Below, one piece after another: positions 26,665 through 35,932 of a stretch of 64,000 nt of DNA. Each line of letters opens with the position of its first letter. The stretch's first letter is position 1. The stretch is from NCBI RefSeq assembly GCF_002872335.1, contig NZ_NJAG01000021.1, positions 48,323 through 112,322 of the forward strand. Direction: 5' to 3'. The position numbers and the translations under genes are program-made. Below the pieces are notes generated by a model. The model did not search any database, was not told the DNA's origin, and was given only the letters and a program-made list of their open reading frames with translations. The DNA is from Siphonobacter sp. BAB-5405. Its GTDB lineage: Bacteria; Bacteroidota; Bacteroidia; Cytophagales; Spirosomataceae.

Positions 26665-26677
26665 GCGAGTATAATTC

Positions 26678-26734
26678 AAAAGCGGTGAAGAGGTTTTTGT
26701 ATCCTGGATACAAAACAATCTTCATCGCTTTTTA
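26678..26734 (+). terminator. Terminator of ppk1
   Basis: A long interrupted stem: AAAGCGGTGAAGA near 26678 pairs with TCTTCATCGCTTTTT, with an inner GTATCC-T-GGATAC stem. The A/T-rich base makes it bidirectional. Confidence 0.8.
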
Positions 26735-26802
26735 GTATCAAAAAGAAATCCATTCGTACTTCGGAAAACGAGGATCAACTCTTATCAGACCGCTGATTAG
26801 CT

Positions 26803-27348
26803 ATGCGTTATTTCATTGCCTTCTTCCTGGGATGTATTGCCATTACTACGCAGGCCCAGAATATTCGCTATTCGTATGTGGCCCGACCTGACTCGGTGCT
26901 GAACATTCTGGTATCCCAACGGCAGGGTTTGTATAAGCAATGGGCTCAGGATCAACAGGAGCGAAATGCCTTTTTCGGCGGCCAATCCAAGAAAGACCTA
27001 CGGAATATCATCACTACGCTGGAGCAAATTCTGAATAAAGACAACGAAATTCTTACCGAGCTGAACCGGATGAAACAGGCCGAAGTGACGGAGCTTCGCC
27101 GTAAAAACTCCGACGTCTCCAAACGTGTCAATTCGTACCTCGACGAAAGCGGAGCTCTCATGGAAGAAAACAAGCAGTTGCGGTCACAGGCCGAGCGAAA
27201 CCGAAAACGGGCAGAAGCACTGGAAAACCAGTCCAACTACCCGTTTCAGATTACGATTTGTCTGCTGATTGCTTCGTGGGTTTTGTTCTTTTTCCTCCGT
27301 CGAAAAAAGGCTACTGTGGAGCCGCAGCGGAATTCTGATTTACGATAG
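26803..27348 (+). CDS. Exported coiled-coil protein with a C-terminal membrane anchor
   Basis: A 181-aa protein with a signal peptide (MRYFIAFFLGCIAITTQAQ), a long charged helical part at about residues 60-145 with coiled-coil character (LEQILNKDNEILTELNRMKQAEVTELRRK and similar), one hydrophobic segment near 150-167 (ITICLLIASWVLFFFL) and a short basic tail. The topology suggests a periplasmic coiled coil held in the inner membrane. No family name can be given. Its 3' end overlaps the convergent lipoprotein gene by 38 bp. Confidence 0.7.
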   Translation: MRYFIAFFLGCIAITTQAQNIRYSYVARPDSVLNILVSQRQGLYKQWAQDQQERNAFFGGQSKKDLRNIITTLEQILNKDNEILTELNRMKQAEVTELRRKNSDVSKRVNSYLDESGALMEENKQLRSQAERNRKRAEALENQSNYPFQITICLLIASWVLFFFLRRKKATVEPQRNSDLR

Positions 27349-28138
27349 GCCAAACGCCCGGACGCGGTACGCTAACGCCCTTCGTCATTCCCCGTTGCAT
27401 ATTATCCGGACCGAAGTAATACAACGGCCAGCCTTTATACACCAGTTGGGTACGGCCAAAAACCGTAATGGTTTTAAAGTCAGCCGCATTCAGTAGTGAA
27501 GGAACGTTTTTCGCGGAAAACTCGGCTAAGGGCCAGGTTGCGTTGTTACTGAAATCGGATTTGGTATAGGTGTTGGTATCCCGTTTGTCCGGAGCAAAGG
27601 CGTATAAGGTACGGCCCAGACTATCGACCAGGAAAAGCGTTTCACCCGTTCCTTCCGCGTACGTTCCGGTATATTTCTTTCCATCATTACCCAGCAGCTG
27701 AGCCATGCCGAGCATGACGCTAAAATGCGGTTTGGCGACAAACCAGACGCTGTTCACCTTATCCCCTTTGGTATCGCCAGCGGCAGCATCATTCTGGTAA
27801 TAGTACAGCGGCCAGCCTTTGTAGGTCGTTTGCTTGCTACCGTCAGCCCGGGTAATCGTAGCGAAATCAGCGGTGGCGAGGCCCGAAGCCAGTTTAGGAT
27901 TTTCCGCGTAGAACACAGGCCATACGCCCAAACAGTTGCCTTCGCATACCGATGCTCCGGCGACGTCGCGGGCGAAGAAGTACAGCGTTTTTCCTTTGGA
28001 GTCCGTCAGCACCTGTCCCAAGGATGTGGACTGAATGGAAACGTCCGTAGCGGGCGTCTGGTCATTTTTGGAATCAGAAGAGCAGGCGGTTAATAAAACA
28101 GCGGCTGCCAGGGTGTAAAGAAAGTTTTTCAGGTACAT
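27311..28138 (-). CDS. Lipoprotein with four Yx(FWY)xxD repeats (COG4315-like)
   Basis: A 275-aa lipoprotein. The ATG at 28138 gives MYLKNFLYTLAAAVLLTACSSD, a lipoprotein signal with LTAC lipobox. The mature part has two halves, each with two copies of the motif: YFFARD, YYYQND, YAFAPD and YYFGPD, with LVYKGWPLYYFGPD and TYKGWPLYYYQND repeated between halves. COG4315-type proteins occur on bacterial surfaces with unknown function; related repeats have been linked to electron-transfer or copper contexts, which cannot be tested here. The gene is convergent with, and slightly overlaps, the coiled-coil gene. Confidence 0.82.
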   Translation of the reverse strand: MYLKNFLYTLAAAVLLTACSSDSKNDQTPATDVSIQSTSLGQVLTDSKGKTLYFFARDVAGASVCEGNCLGVWPVFYAENPKLASGLATADFATITRADGSKQTTYKGWPLYYYQNDAAAGDTKGDKVNSVWFVAKPHFSVMLGMAQLLGNDGKKYTGTYAEGTGETLFLVDSLGRTLYAFAPDKRDTNTYTKSDFSNNATWPLAEFSAKNVPSLLNAADFKTITVFGRTQLVYKGWPLYYFGPDNMQRGMTKGVSVPRPGVWPIVNQNSAAAPQ

Positions 28139-28335
28139 AGAGTTCATCGTTTACGATTCATCTAGGGTACTCGGAGAAAAGGGCGGAAAAGTTGTTTCAG
28201 CCGAAAAATTTATCCATCTGTCGAAAAGCGGGGCTCTTGTGGAACGTAAAGCGAAGGATTGGTTTTGTCTTCGGGTCGAAATGGGTTAATTTCGCAGGGT
28301 TTCATCACACACTAGCAGTAGCTTCCACTTACCAT

Positions 28336-29578
28336 ATGGATCGATTTACCGGATTGATTGGCATTATTGTTATTCTGGGCATCGCCTTTGCCTTATCCAA
28401 TAACCGAAAAGCCATCAATTATCGAACAGTAGGCATTGGTCTGGCCCTTCAGGTCGGTCTGGCTGTTTTCATCTTAAAAACGTCCGCCGGGCAACAGCTT
28501 TTTGGAGCCATCGGCGAGCTCGTCAAAAAATTACTCGATAAAAGCCAGCGAAGGAGCCACCTTCGTTTTCGGTCCCCTGGTTAATTCACCCCTGCTAACC
28601 AGCGTTTTCGGAGCTTCTAACAACTTCATTTTCTTTTTCCAGATTGTTCCTACGATCATTTTTGTGGCCGTACTGGTGAACATGATGTACCACCTGGGTA
28701 TTATGCAACGCATCATTTCCGTACTGGCCCGGGGCATGTACTGGCTCATGGGCGTGAGTGGGGCGGAAGCTCTTTCCAACGTATCCAGTGCTTTCGTAGG
28801 TCAGGTGGAGGCTCAGATTATGATCAAGCCTTACCTGAAAGACATGACCAAATCCGAGCTGATGTCTTCCATGACGGGTAGCTTTGCCTGTATTGCCGGA
28901 GGGGTTATGGCGACGTACATTAAACTGGGCGTCGACGCTTCGTATCTATTAGCGGCCAGTCTGATGGCGGCTCCCGGAGCCCTGGTTATTTCCAAAATCG
29001 TGTATCCTGAAACGGAAGAATCGGCTACCAAGGGCGTTGTGAAACTGGAAGTCAAGAAACATCACGCCAACCTGCTGGACGCCATTGCTGCCGGAGCGGG
29101 AGAGGGCTTGAAAGTGGCTTTCAACGTAGTAGCGATGCTCATCGGTTTCATTGCATTGATTGCTCTGGTGGATGCCATTTTCTGGCGGATCGGTTACTAC
29201 GTTTTTGGGATGAGCGATTTAAGCCTGAACTGGTTTTTAGGAAAAATCTTCTCCCTTTTTGCCTGGTGTATGGGTGTGCCGAGCGAGCACATTGAAGAAG
29301 CCGGAGCCCTGATGGGTACGAAAATGGTAGTAAATGAATTCGTGGCGTACCTGGATCTGGTGAAAATCCGCGAAACGCTGGACCCCAAAACCATTGCCAT
29401 TACTAGCTTTGCTCTCTGTGGATTTGCCAACTTTAGCTCCATTGCCATTCAGGTAGGGGGCATCGGTGAGCTGGCTCCCACGCGGCGTTCGGATCTGGCT
29501 AAACTGGGTTTTAAAGCTCTGATCTGTGGAACCCTGGCCAGCTACATGAGTGCGACCATTGCCGGTTTGTTGCTCTGA
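28336..29578 (+). pseudogene. nupC: CNT-family nucleoside transporter, frameshifted (NupC-like)
   Basis: Frame 1 from the ATG at 28336 encodes MDRFTGLIGIIVILGIAFALSNNRKAINYRTVGIGLALQVGLAVF, the start of a concentrative nucleoside transporter. The family continues in another frame from ASEGATFVFGP through FFFQIVPTIIFV, GMYWLMGVSGAEALSNVSSAFVGQVEAQ and GFANFSSIAIQVGGIGELAP to 29578. The switch lies at the four A at 28540-28543; three A would join the frames as LLDKASEGATF and give 413 aa, the usual length. All other parts look intact, so this is either a one-base sequencing error or a recent mutation. The product would be an H+ or Na+ driven nucleoside importer. Confidence 0.88.
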
Positions 29579-29600
29579 AGCTGACGTAAAACTTAACAAG

Positions 29601-29627
29601 AGATGGCGGGCACATGACCCGCCATCT
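29601..29627 (+). terminator. Intrinsic terminator after nupC
   Basis: AGATGGCGGG and CCCGCCATCT form a perfect 10-bp stem with a 7-nt loop, followed by GTGTTTT. Confidence 0.88.
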
Positions 29628-29640
29628 GTGTTTTCGGCGT

Positions 29641-30177
29641 ATGAATCAGTTGCTGGATTACTTTCATTTCAAACCCGGTGAAGTCATCGGCAGTCTCGGC
29701 TGTGGTGGCGGCTTGTGGGAAGCAGGCTGGGGCGTACAGGTGGATCAACTGACCTTTGTATTGATGGATCTGGTACCGGAAATGCTGAATGAAGAAGAAA
29801 TTCAGGCGGCGGTGCAGTACTGGGAAAAACAGTATAGGAAAACGTGTACCAGCCAGTTTATTCTATACATCAGTACTGAAACAAAGATTCCGCTCGACGA
29901 TGAGCAACTGGACAAGCTTCTGGTGATTAACGCCTTTCACGAATTTTCTGAAAAAGAAGCCATGATAGCCGAAATGAGGCGGGTACTGAAACCTGGCGGC
30001 TGGCTTTTTGTGGAAGAACCCCTGGCTCAATATCCCGGCGAAGTACACGAAGGCTGCGGAAAACCACTCTATGAACCCTTGGCTCTTCGGACAGTCTTTG
30101 AAAACCAGGGCTTTGTGTATCAACGGGCTGAGTCCACTTCACCTATTTCTCAAGTATTTACCTTCCAAAAACGATGA
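29641..30177 (+). CDS. SAM-dependent class I methyltransferase
   Basis: A 178-aa protein. The ATG at 29641 (MNQLLDYFHFKPGEVIGSLGCGGG) puts the glycine-rich SAM-binding motif near residues 16-24; upstream codons overlap the terminator. LLVINAFHEFSEKEAMIAEMRRVLKPGGWLFVEEPL is the usual motif region of methyltransferase 11/25 families. The substrate is unknown. Its stop overlaps the start of the next gene (ATGA), so it is coupled with an acetyltransferase. Confidence 0.78.
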   Translation: MNQLLDYFHFKPGEVIGSLGCGGGLWEAGWGVQVDQLTFVLMDLVPEMLNEEEIQAAVQYWEKQYRKTCTSQFILYISTETKIPLDDEQLDKLLVINAFHEFSEKEAMIAEMRRVLKPGGWLFVEEPLAQYPGEVHEGCGKPLYEPLALRTVFENQGFVYQRAESTSPISQVFTFQKR

Positions 30178-30614
30178 TCGACGTTCGTTCTCCCCAAACC
30201 GCTGAAGAATGGAAAGCGTATTACCAGTTACGCTATGACGTGTTACGCGAACCCTGGAATCAACCCCCGGGCAGTGAAGTATTGCCCGACGATCAGACGG
30301 ACATCATCCACGTGGCTGCCTATGACACCGACGGTATTACTTTAGGAGTAGCCCGCCTGCATACCAATGCCGATGGCAGGGGGCAGGTTCGCTGTGTGGC
30401 CGTCTCAAAAGCCGCTCAGGGCAAGGGCGTAGGTAAAAAACTGATGGCTCATCTCGAAACGCTGGCTCAGCGAATGGGTGTTATGGAAATCATTCTTGAA
30501 GCTCGGGAAAATGCCGTTCCCTTTTACCAGTCTCTGGGGTATGACGTTACGCAAACGAGTTATTTACTATTCAATGAAATACAGCATTATACCATGCGTA
30601 AACGCTTAGCCTAG
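30174..30614 (+). CDS. GNAT-family N-acetyltransferase
   Basis: A 146-aa acetyltransferase of the ElaA/YjcF-like size class. The acetyl-CoA loop VAVSKAAQGKGVGKKLMAHLETLA lies near residues 75-98, followed by the strand MEIILEARENAVPFYQSLGYDVTQTSYLLFNEIQHYTMRKRL. The start codon overlaps the methyltransferase stop by 4 bp. The substrate is unknown. Confidence 0.88.
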   Translation: MIDVRSPQTAEEWKAYYQLRYDVLREPWNQPPGSEVLPDDQTDIIHVAAYDTDGITLGVARLHTNADGRGQVRCVAVSKAAQGKGVGKKLMAHLETLAQRMGVMEIILEARENAVPFYQSLGYDVTQTSYLLFNEIQHYTMRKRLA

Positions 30615-30670
30615 GGTAAGCTGGCATGTTTATTTTTCGGGGATGGGGAGACAATTGCTTATCTACCCAT

Positions 30671-32029
30671 ATGAATATGAATGCAAATCGTTTTCACTCC
30701 AGCTTTTCAGCCTTAAGCATATTAGGAGCCGGCATGATGGTGGTTATGTGCACGCAGTGTGTACAGAAATCCAAAGATGACGCGTCCCAAACCGATTCTA
30801 CTGCTGTTACCACCCCGGTTGCTGAACCTACCGTACAGTTGCCCGAACCTTCGAAGCCTAAGAATAAGTTCAGTAATATCATTGGCTGGTCGGATGGACA
30901 GATGCCCCAGGTACCCGCCGGATTTGTCGTTACCGAATATGCAGGAAATCTTAAAAGTCCCCGCTGGGCCTATCAGTTGCCGAATGGGGATGTCCTGATT
31001 GTGGAATCCAATACGGAAACGAAAGGAGCCAAACGCGTTCAGGAACAAGTTTCTGGTAAAATCAAATCCCGTTCGGATGACGGACTGAGTGCCAACCGAA
31101 TCACCCTCTTGCGGGATAACAACAAAGATGGGAAGCCCGATATGCGGGAAACGTTCCTTTCGGGTCTTAACCAGCCTTTCGGGGTAGTATTGATCAAAAA
31201 CGATCTGTACGTAGCCAATACGGACGGCGTCTACAAGTTTCCGTATAACGAAGGCGATACGAAAATTACGGCCAAAGGACAGAAAATTCTGGAACTGCCC
31301 GCAGGTGGCTACAATAACCACTGGACTCGAAATCTGCTGACCAACGCCGACGGTTCGAAGATTTATATTTCCGTAGGATCGGGTAGTAATGTGGCCGAGC
31401 ACGGCATGGAAAATGAAGTACGCCGGGCTAACATTCTGCAAATCAATCCCGATGGTACAGGGGAGAAAATTTTCGCCAGTGGTTTACGTAATCCCGTAGG
31501 AATGGACTGGGAGCCCCGCACCAAACAACTGTGGACGGCCGTCAACGAACGCGACGAACTGGGTGATGAGTTGGTACCCGATTACCTTGCTCACGTGAAA
31601 GAGGGAGCTTTTTACGGATGGCCTTTCGCTTACTGGGGAGCCCACGAAGATCCACGCATGGCTGGCAAAAATCCGGAATTGGTGAAGAAAACGGTGGTAC
31701 CCGATGTTGATCTGGGTTCGCACACGGCTTCTTTAGGTCTGGCGTTTTATAAAGGCGATAAGTTTCCTGAAGCTTATCGGCAGGGAGCATTTATTGGCCA
31801 ACATGGTTCCTGGAACCGCTCTGAACTGGTCGGCTACAAAGTAGTATTTGTTCCCTTCAAAAATGGAAAACCAGCGGGTAAACCTCAGGACTTTCTAACG
31901 GGTTTCATCGCCAATCCTGAATCGGGTGAAGTATACGGACGACCCGTAGGAACCTTCATTCTCAAAGACGGCTCGATGTTAGTCACCGACGATGGGGGCG
32001 GAAAAGTATGGCGAGTCGCGGCTAAGTAA
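30671..32029 (+). CDS. PQQ-type sugar/sorbosone dehydrogenase-like lipoprotein
   Basis: A 452-aa exported protein. The start at 30671 (MNMNANRFHSS) leads to a hydrophobic stretch ending MCTQC, a likely lipid-attachment site, then a Ser/Thr/Pro linker. The beta-propeller from about residue 80 has GFVVTEYAGNLKSPRWAYQLPNGDVLIVES, NNKDGKPDMRETFLSGLNQPFGVVL and ASGLRNPVGMDWEPRTKQLWTAVNERD, typical of soluble glucose/sorbosone dehydrogenases. Such enzymes oxidise aldoses in the periplasm with PQQ; no PQQ biosynthesis genes are present here, so the cofactor would come from elsewhere. Confidence 0.85.
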   Translation: MNMNANRFHSSFSALSILGAGMMVVMCTQCVQKSKDDASQTDSTAVTTPVAEPTVQLPEPSKPKNKFSNIIGWSDGQMPQVPAGFVVTEYAGNLKSPRWAYQLPNGDVLIVESNTETKGAKRVQEQVSGKIKSRSDDGLSANRITLLRDNNKDGKPDMRETFLSGLNQPFGVVLIKNDLYVANTDGVYKFPYNEGDTKITAKGQKILELPAGGYNNHWTRNLLTNADGSKIYISVGSGSNVAEHGMENEVRRANILQINPDGTGEKIFASGLRNPVGMDWEPRTKQLWTAVNERDELGDELVPDYLAHVKEGAFYGWPFAYWGAHEDPRMAGKNPELVKKTVVPDVDLGSHTASLGLAFYKGDKFPEAYRQGAFIGQHGSWNRSELVGYKVVFVPFKNGKPAGKPQDFLTGFIANPESGEVYGRPVGTFILKDGSMLVTDDGGGKVWRVAAK

Positions 32030-32048
32030 GCCGTTTTCGTACTAAAAT

Positions 32049-33266
32049 CTACGCTTCCCGTAAGGGCTGCGGAACGGGTAATCCGGATGATTTAGGTCGT
32101 TTTGACTTGAATGATCCGGATTTCTTTTTACGTTTTCCCCACCAGATCAGAAAACCCGTAACCGGTCAGGAAGCAGAGATCAGACTGATGATCACAAACA
32201 GTACCTGCGTAGGCCAACCGTAAATCCGGCCCGTATGTAAATCCAGATTTGAATTTCGCCACTTCATCGCCAGAGGCTTTTTTTCGTGATCAATCTGATC
32301 AAAAAATTCTCCCGTACGACTGTCGAAGAAGAAGTAACTAAAGCCCCGCCAGCCGTCGGAATTATTCCTTAGAATGCAGTAACAGTTCAGCGGTTTGTCA
32401 GCTTTGTCCGTATAATTGATACCGATTATTTTGTACTGATCCTGTACAGAATGACGGATTTGTGCGAAGGCCAGATCTTCCGCCGGAGCCGTGGGTAGTT
32501 GGGTAGAGGGCGTCTTGAATTCCCGGCCAAAAGCTGGTTTTTCCTTGGCTCCCATTAAACGATAGATACCGCCTTCCCACCATTTAAACGACCAGACCAG
32601 CCCCGTAATCGCAATGAATAAAACCACGGGCAGAATGTAAAAGCCCAGCGTATTGTGCAAATCATAGTTGAGCCGTTTCCAATGGCCGCTCGTCTTCACG
32701 GTCAATCGATTCTTCAGGTTTTTCCACTGGCGGGGTATCCACAGGACAAAGCCCGTAAGAAGCATGACCATGAAAATCAGCGTCGACCCCCCAACGATGA
32801 AACTGCCAATGGGCTTAACCAAGAGTAAATGCTGATGCAATTGCCGATCCAGATTAAAAAACTCGTACTTCCGGTCGACGACGCCCAGTACGGTTCCCCG
32901 GTACGGATCGATGAATACGTCATCCCAGTACGTGAGTTGAGTGAAGTACGTCAGTCCGGCTTTTTCGGCAGGAGCTATCTGCTGGGCCATGAACAGGTAC
33001 GGGTCGGTAGGATCCCCGGAAATTTCGACCGAAGTGATCTTTTTTCCGGGGATCGCCTGCTGGGCAATTGTTCGAAGCTGGGATAGATTCAGAGGTTGTT
33101 GCGTAGGTTTGAGGTGGTACAACTCCGAGTGAAAAAGACGGAACAATTCCTCATCAAACACGTACAAAGTGCCGGTAATCGAAACGATGAAAACCACCAG
33201 GCCGGTCAGTAAACCAAGCCAGAGATGCACTAACCTCGTAACGGTTCTGAATCTACCCTTTGCCAT
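32049..33266 (-). pseudogene. PepSY-associated membrane protein with an in-frame premature stop
   Basis: The open frame (33266 to 32166) encodes 366 aa: an N-terminal membrane segment (LWLGLLTGLVVFIVSITGTLYVFDEE), a PepSY domain, two further segments and the start of the last one (VLFVIISLISAS). TGA at 32166-32168 stops it, but the same frame continues for 38 more codons, PVTGFLIWWGKRKKKSGS and a basic tail, to a TAG at 32049. That continuation is the conserved end of the last helix in this family, so the full protein would be 405 aa. Proteins of this type accompany siderophore receptors. Its ATG overlaps the receptor stop (TAATG). The truncated protein may still insert. Confidence 0.8.
32080..32128 (+). 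terminator. Probable terminator after the sugar dehydrogenase gene
   Basis: AATCCGGATGAT (32080-32091) and ATGATCCGGATT (32111-32122) pair with one mismatch and are followed by TCTTTTTA. It falls within the former 3' end of the PepSY gene. Confidence 0.6.
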
Positions 33267-35752
33267 TAGAACGTGTAGTTAATGGTTACTAACGAATTGG
33301 AAGGAGCACCGGGGAAAAGGCGGATGTAATCGTACCCACCTACCCAGTACGTCTTATTCGTCAGGTTGTTGAGGTTGTATTGCAACTGAACGCGACCTAC
33401 GTTATAATACAGAGCGGCATTGAAGATCTGAAACGAAGGAATGCTCTGGTCAAGGCTGATGGACAGATTACGTTTGTCCACAAAGTTGGTACCGAAGCCC
33501 ACGCCCAGGCCCTTCAGGGCACCCTGCGGAATGGAATATCGGGTCCAGAAGTTGAACATGTTACGCGGAGCATTGGGTTTCTGAATGTTACGCTCAGCTT
33601 CGGTTAATGTCTCTGTAATCTGTGCTTTGTTGTACGAGTAAGAGGCAATGACGCTCCAGTTTGGGAGAATCCGGCCAATAATGTCGAACTCGAACCCACG
33701 CGATTCTTCAGCCCCAATCTGACGCAGCAAATCCGGATTCTGCGGATCGTTAGCGTTATAAAGCGTATTTTTCTGCTTGATTTGATAAACCGCAAACGAA
33801 GCCGTCAGTCGCTCGTCGAACCAACTGGATTTACCACCCACTTCAACCATGTTGCTTTCTAGGGGTTTAAATGGACCTCCTGCGTTGGGGTTGGCTATGT
33901 TAGAAGCCGTTTGTGGGTTGTAGCCTTGTACATACGTAGCATACAGATTGATGTTCGAAGTAGCCGTAAATACTAAACCAAAACGAGGCAGCCACGCCGA
34001 CTGATTTGTCTTCTTCTCATCCTTGGTTTTATACTTGTCAAAGTCGGTGTAGTTTTCGTACCGTACGCCCAGTAAGGCCTGCAAACGACCAATCTTGATC
34101 TGATCCTGAATATAACCGGCGTTCAAATAGTAGTAAGTAGGATCAAACGAACGCTGAGCGTAAAACAGCTTGCTATCGTCCTGAATCCGTTGCGAGTTCA
34201 GAATATTGCTTAAATCAAAGTGAGGAACGTTTGGCACCGGATTCCCACTGGCATCCAGTAAATAGCGGGATTTGTTCGCCGGATTGTAGGTGGCAATGAA
34301 TCCATTATTGGCGGCATTGCGGTACCCACTGGCTTGTAATTGTGAACCGCCCGTGGGCAGTTTTTCACTGCCGTAATCATACCCAACTACAACGCGGTGT
34401 TCCAAAGGCCCCGTTGATCCTTCCAGGTTGAAGTACCCGGAAAAGTTATCGATATAGCGGTTTCGTTTCCGCATGAATACCTGCATGGCGATTTTGTCAG
34501 GTTGCGTAGTTCCAGTAGCATCCACGCCATAAGCGTTGGCGGAACGGTGCTCATACAAATCTTCCGAATAACCGGTCTTCATGTAAGCCGCATTGAAACT
34601 GAGCCAGTTGGTTAGCTTCCGACTCAACGACAGCGAAACGTTGTACGTCTGCTCATTGAGGTAGTCATTGCCGGTACTCAAAGCCAGGGAAGTGGGTGTG
34701 GAGTACAAATCATTGGTATTCATGATCGACTGGCCACGATCCAGACGGCTTTTGGAGTTGTTGTACACCAGATCAAAATTGATCCGGGTTTTGTCGTTAG
34801 GCAGGAAGGAGAACGAAGGAGCGATAATTAGGTTTTTGTCGAACTGCAAATCCCGGAACGACTGGGCATCTTCGTAACCCAGATTGATGCGGTACAGCAG
34901 CGAACTATCTTTATTGGCCGGACCCGTAAAGTCGAGCAAGGTTCGTAAGGTATTAAAACTACCCAGGGATACGCTAACGGATTTCCGGTTTTCATCGAGT
35001 GGTTTCTTCGTAACCCGGTTCACCGTTCCGCCGGGGCTAGCGTTGCCGTATAATGCGGATGACGGGCCTTTCAGTACTTCTACCCGTTCCAGATAATTGG
35101 CCAGGGGTTGCTTCCAGAAACCCGTGCTGGTACGCAGCCCATTCAATAGTTGCGTATTGGACTGACCATTGATCCGGAATCCACGGATGGTCAAATCATC
35201 GTAAAAGGTAAACTGAGTCACGCCACTGAAGTTTTTTACTACTTCACCCACTCGCATCAGACCCTGATCAGCGATCAGCTCTTTACTGGCGTAGGAAACC
35301 GACTGTGGTAAATCTTTGATCTGCGTAGCCGATTTACTGCCGATAAAGGTCGAGCTGGTTTTGTAGGTGGTTTCCTTACGACCTACAATTTCCACCTGTT
35401 GCAAGGCGGTACTCGTCGAGGCCAGTACAATCGTTAGGTCAATACCACCGGTTGCGGGCAGACGTACGGTATGTTTCTGCGTTTCGTAGCCCACGCTGCT
35501 AAAATGGAGGGTATAGGAGCGTCCGGATTCGAGTTGTAATTGAAAGACGCCTGTTTCACTGGAACTGGTACCCGCACGTTGCGAAGGAACCGTAATATGA
35601 ACAGCGGGCAGGAAGTGACCCGAAGCATCTTTGACTAGCCCCTGAATGACACCGTTGGGCAAATCGGCATTTTTTTTCTGATCCTGAGCCTGGACCAGTT
35701 GAAAGGATACTAATAAGGCAAGGTAAACCAGGGAAAGAAAGATAGATTTCAT
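33266..35752 (-). CDS. TonB-dependent siderophore receptor
   Basis: An 828-aa outer-membrane receptor with a signal peptide (LALLVSFQLVQAQDQ). A carboxypeptidase-regulatory-like beta domain (GVIQGLVKDASGHFLPAVHITVPS, about 34-115) comes before the plug (IKDLPQSVSYASKELIADQGLMRVGEVVKNFSGV), then a 22-strand barrel ending in an aromatic F (LVTINYTF). The FhuA-like order and lack of the SusC signature support ferric-siderophore uptake. It is translationally coupled to a PepSY membrane protein downstream and diverges from a secreted PPC protein. A -7 box (TATTTTTG) lies 45 bp upstream. The ligand is not deducible. Confidence 0.92.
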   Translation of the reverse strand: MKSIFLSLVYLALLVSFQLVQAQDQKKNADLPNGVIQGLVKDASGHFLPAVHITVPSQRAGTSSSETGVFQLQLESGRSYTLHFSSVGYETQKHTVRLPATGGIDLTIVLASTSTALQQVEIVGRKETTYKTSSTFIGSKSATQIKDLPQSVSYASKELIADQGLMRVGEVVKNFSGVTQFTFYDDLTIRGFRINGQSNTQLLNGLRTSTGFWKQPLANYLERVEVLKGPSSALYGNASPGGTVNRVTKKPLDENRKSVSVSLGSFNTLRTLLDFTGPANKDSSLLYRINLGYEDAQSFRDLQFDKNLIIAPSFSFLPNDKTRINFDLVYNNSKSRLDRGQSIMNTNDLYSTPTSLALSTGNDYLNEQTYNVSLSLSRKLTNWLSFNAAYMKTGYSEDLYEHRSANAYGVDATGTTQPDKIAMQVFMRKRNRYIDNFSGYFNLEGSTGPLEHRVVVGYDYGSEKLPTGGSQLQASGYRNAANNGFIATYNPANKSRYLLDASGNPVPNVPHFDLSNILNSQRIQDDSKLFYAQRSFDPTYYYLNAGYIQDQIKIGRLQALLGVRYENYTDFDKYKTKDEKKTNQSAWLPRFGLVFTATSNINLYATYVQGYNPQTASNIANPNAGGPFKPLESNMVEVGGKSSWFDERLTASFAVYQIKQKNTLYNANDPQNPDLLRQIGAEESRGFEFDIIGRILPNWSVIASYSYNKAQITETLTEAERNIQKPNAPRNMFNFWTRYSIPQGALKGLGVGFGTNFVDKRNLSISLDQSIPSFQIFNAALYYNVGRVQLQYNLNNLTNKTYWVGGYDYIRLFPGAPSNSLVTINYTF

Positions 35753-35796
35753 CGATACATAGAGTTAGTTGTTATTTAGATTAAATAAAAACAGTG

Positions 35797-35804
35797 CAAA
35801 AATA
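35797..35804 (-). promoter_or_regulatory. Bacteroidota -7 box for the siderophore receptor
   Basis: On the minus strand TATTTTTG matches TAnnTTTG. No clear -33 element or Fur-type operator was recognised. Confidence 0.45.
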
Positions 35805-35932
35805 ATCGCGTAACTGATATGTACCAGACGTATATAGGGAATTAATGTGTCTACATTAATCGGAGGGAAGCAGAAGCTCGGGCTAGATGGGTTCGTACTG
35901 TTTTTTTAAGGCCCTAGAAAAACATTCAGCTG

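Noticed and set aside
28540..28543. Programmed ribosomal frameshifting in nupC
   Set aside because: AAAA in GATAAAAGCC is not a typical slippery heptamer and CNT transporters are not known to use frameshifting; an indel is simpler.
30722..31441. A 239-codon open frame on the minus strand opposite the sugar dehydrogenase
   Set aside because: The plus strand has a signal sequence and full propeller motifs; the antisense frame has none.
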